Assembly: GCA_026225945.1 (NCBI GenBank)
Contig: JAMJFZ010000177.1
Location: 124,001-188,000 of the forward strand
DNA length: 64,000 nt
From: Cricetomys ansorgei
Lineage: Eukaryota > Chordata > Mammalia > Rodentia > Nesomyidae
Reading direction: 5' to 3'
This document shows, one piece after another, positions 62,902-64,000 of this stretch. A model generated the notes under the pieces. It searched no databases, was not told the origin of the DNA, and saw only the letters and a list, made by a program, of their open reading frames with translations. How positions within the stretch are numbered: the stretch's first letter is position 1; every line of letters begins with the position of its first letter. The translations under genes and the position numbers were made by a program.

Positions 62902-62952
<51 letters not shown>
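62762..62952. repeat. Composite microsatellite tract A, M23 (reorganised)
   Basis: 191 bp, the shortest. Shares ACATAGTTGCAGAAACGG with M22; one internal CT island is absent; CA run pure. Confidence 0.95.
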
Positions 62953-62956
<4 letters not shown>

Positions 62957-63305
62957 GCGCGGACCACACAGGCACACAAGTACACAGGCGCACACCGACT
63001 CCCTCTCGCACAAACACACAGTCACAGAAAATGTTCTCGGACAGTGGACCCTGGAGCCTGCAAATTTTCTATACTCTGGTAACTATTATGACCCCTGAGA
63101 TTCCATGGACGAGCCAGAGCCTGACAGGGGACTTCTGGATCCTTGAAGCTGGGCTTTCTTTCTCCTTTGGTGTGATGCAAGGAGAACTAGTCAGGGGAAG
63201 CCACGAACGTGTATGGCGCCTCCATGGGAGTCTGGCATCACAAGGAGGTGGTTTTACCAACAGGAAGGAGCTTAGCAAATGTAGTCTGGGTGGTCTGATG
63301 CCTCT

Positions 63306-64000
63306 GTGACGTCTTTAGAGCAGGATTCAGTGTCCAAAGACAGGCGGGGTCTGGGACCTGGAAGGCTGTGCTTCGCCGTGCCCAGCCAGCCAAGCCCTGT
63401 GGCTCTTGGCCAGCAGGGCGGCTGCCCGCATGCATCCTGGCCTGGTCGCGGGACACCTGGAACTGCTCCTTGCCAAATCTCTCCCGGGCCGCCAGGAAGC
63501 CTGTAGATGAATTGGGTGCTTCCTGTGCAGCCAGGCCTAGATGCTCCCGCCTAGCCTGTGTGTCATGCCCGGGCAGAAACCGGGAACTGCCAGCGCGAGC
63601 AGCAAAGCAATTCCGCTTGATGGCAGTAGTGCACTGTGCTCGTCAACTGCCTGGCGTCTCAGCCTGACTCCCTCCGCCCTCTTGGAGGCAAAAAAAAACG
63701 GCTACCGGCAATCAGGCATCCTCAGGGGAGGAGCCAGAGAAAGAGGAATCAAGGCCTGGACATAGGAGACTGAGACCCTCCCCCTCCCTTAGGGTAGCCG
63801 TCCAGCACCCGTATCGGACTCATCAGGTCCCTGGGCCCAGCACTGGCTTCCCACCTGGCAGAAGAAGGCTCTGTGTGCAAACTGGACAGTTGTGTGCATT
63901 GTGAGGGCTCCAGTGTCTCAGGCCCGAGCACATAGCCTGATGTGAGATGAGTCAGGCCTCTGGAAACCTCGGGTCTTCTTGCCCTTGGAACCAAGGGTGT
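63306..64000 (+). repeat. Monomer M24, partial (5' 695 bp)
   Basis: First quarter of a further monomer, cut by the window edge. It has AAATCTCTC, the altered GC box as in M22-M23, and a private extra A in the A run near 63697. Confidence 0.95.

Larger units (their letters stand above)
60638..63305 (+). repeat. Monomer M23 (2668 bp, shortest)
   Basis: Shares the altered GC box, CAGACAAAGC, CCATGGTATCC and reorganised microsatellite with M22. It reverts to ACAGAAAATG and TCAGGGGAAG at its end, unlike M20-M22. Confidence 0.96.
1..64000. repeat. Macrosatellite array, about 23.6 copies of a 2.7-kb unit
   Basis: The same sequence recurs head to tail through the whole window with no inversion and no interrupting sequence. 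The anchor GTGACGTC occurs at 1032, 3759, 6476, 9199, 11919, 14620, 17340, 20054, 22762, 25469, 28176, 30874, 33577, 36296, 39008, 41720, 44429, 47133, 49837, 52549, 55258, 57965, 60638 and 63306. Outside the microsatellites I see only a few dozen variable positions, so copies look roughly 98-99% identical by eye (not computed). Arrays of near-identical kilobase units are known to be homogenised by unequal crossing over and gene conversion. I do not recognise the unit as a named family, and the array runs out of the window on both sides. Confidence 0.97.

Noticed and set aside
1..64000. CRISPR array or bacterial repeat region
   Set aside because: The unit is 2.7 kb with no short repeat/spacer alternation and no prokaryotic genes.
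1..64000. rDNA, 5S or histone tandem cluster
   Set aside because: No rRNA-like conserved segment, no 5S internal control region and no histone-like protein in any frame.
1..64000. Centromeric alpha-type satellite or telomeric repeat
   Set aside because: No periodicity near 171 bp within the unit and no TTAGGG runs.
1..64000. Collapse or artificial duplication by assembly
   Set aside because: Copies carry distinct, ordered variant combinations and different microsatellite lengths, which is not expected if one copy had been duplicated artificially. Local consensus errors remain possible.

Overview
The whole window is one uninterrupted head-to-tail tandem array of a 2.7-kb unit, a macrosatellite. 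I use a fixed anchor, the octamer GTGACGTC that occurs once per unit. On that basis there are 23 complete monomers (M1 to M23, 1032-63305), a partial copy at the left edge (M0, 1-1031) and a partial copy at the right edge (M24, 63306-64000). Monomer length runs from 2668 to 2727 bp, mean about 2708. Most length variation comes from two simple-sequence tracts inside each unit. Both window edges cut through a monomer, so neither end of the array is visible.

The organism is most likely a vertebrate, probably a mammal. The reasons are the long (CT)n and (CA)n microsatellites, CpG scarcity outside one CpG-rich core, moderate GC content and the absence of any prokaryote-like gene organisation. I cannot name the species, the chromosome or a known repeat family. 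The layout (kilobase unit, CpG-rich core, simple-sequence block) resembles the class that contains DXZ4, D4Z4 and NBL2, but I do not recognise the sequence as any of these.

Each monomer, read from the anchor, holds: (1) a CRE-like TGACGTCT and a CpG-rich core of about 530 bp with a GC box and a weak CTCF-like site; (2) a moderately GC-rich segment of about 870 bp with a perfect AP-1 site and a short hairpin; (3) a polypyrimidine tract B of about 125 bp; (4) about 600 bp with an ATTAAA hexamer and, near its end, a promoter-like cluster (perfect kappaB-like decamer inside an 8-bp hairpin, CCAAT, TATA-like element); (5) a composite (T)n(CT)n(CA)n tract A of about 230 bp; (6) about 350 bp of unique sequence back to the next anchor.

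I see no convincing protein-coding gene, structured RNA gene, recognisable transposon or CRISPR array. The open frames are either translated microsatellite or frames that are open simply because the monomers are nearly identical. The most informative content is the pattern of diagnostic variants along the array. Variants enter one after another between M4 and M11 (a staircase), persist through a central block, and then mostly vanish within about 4 kb at M18-M19. There is also evidence of a one-unit duplication across M11-M13 and of mosaic monomers in M18-M23. The TATA-like element is intact only in M0-M3, and the GC box is lost in M22-M24.
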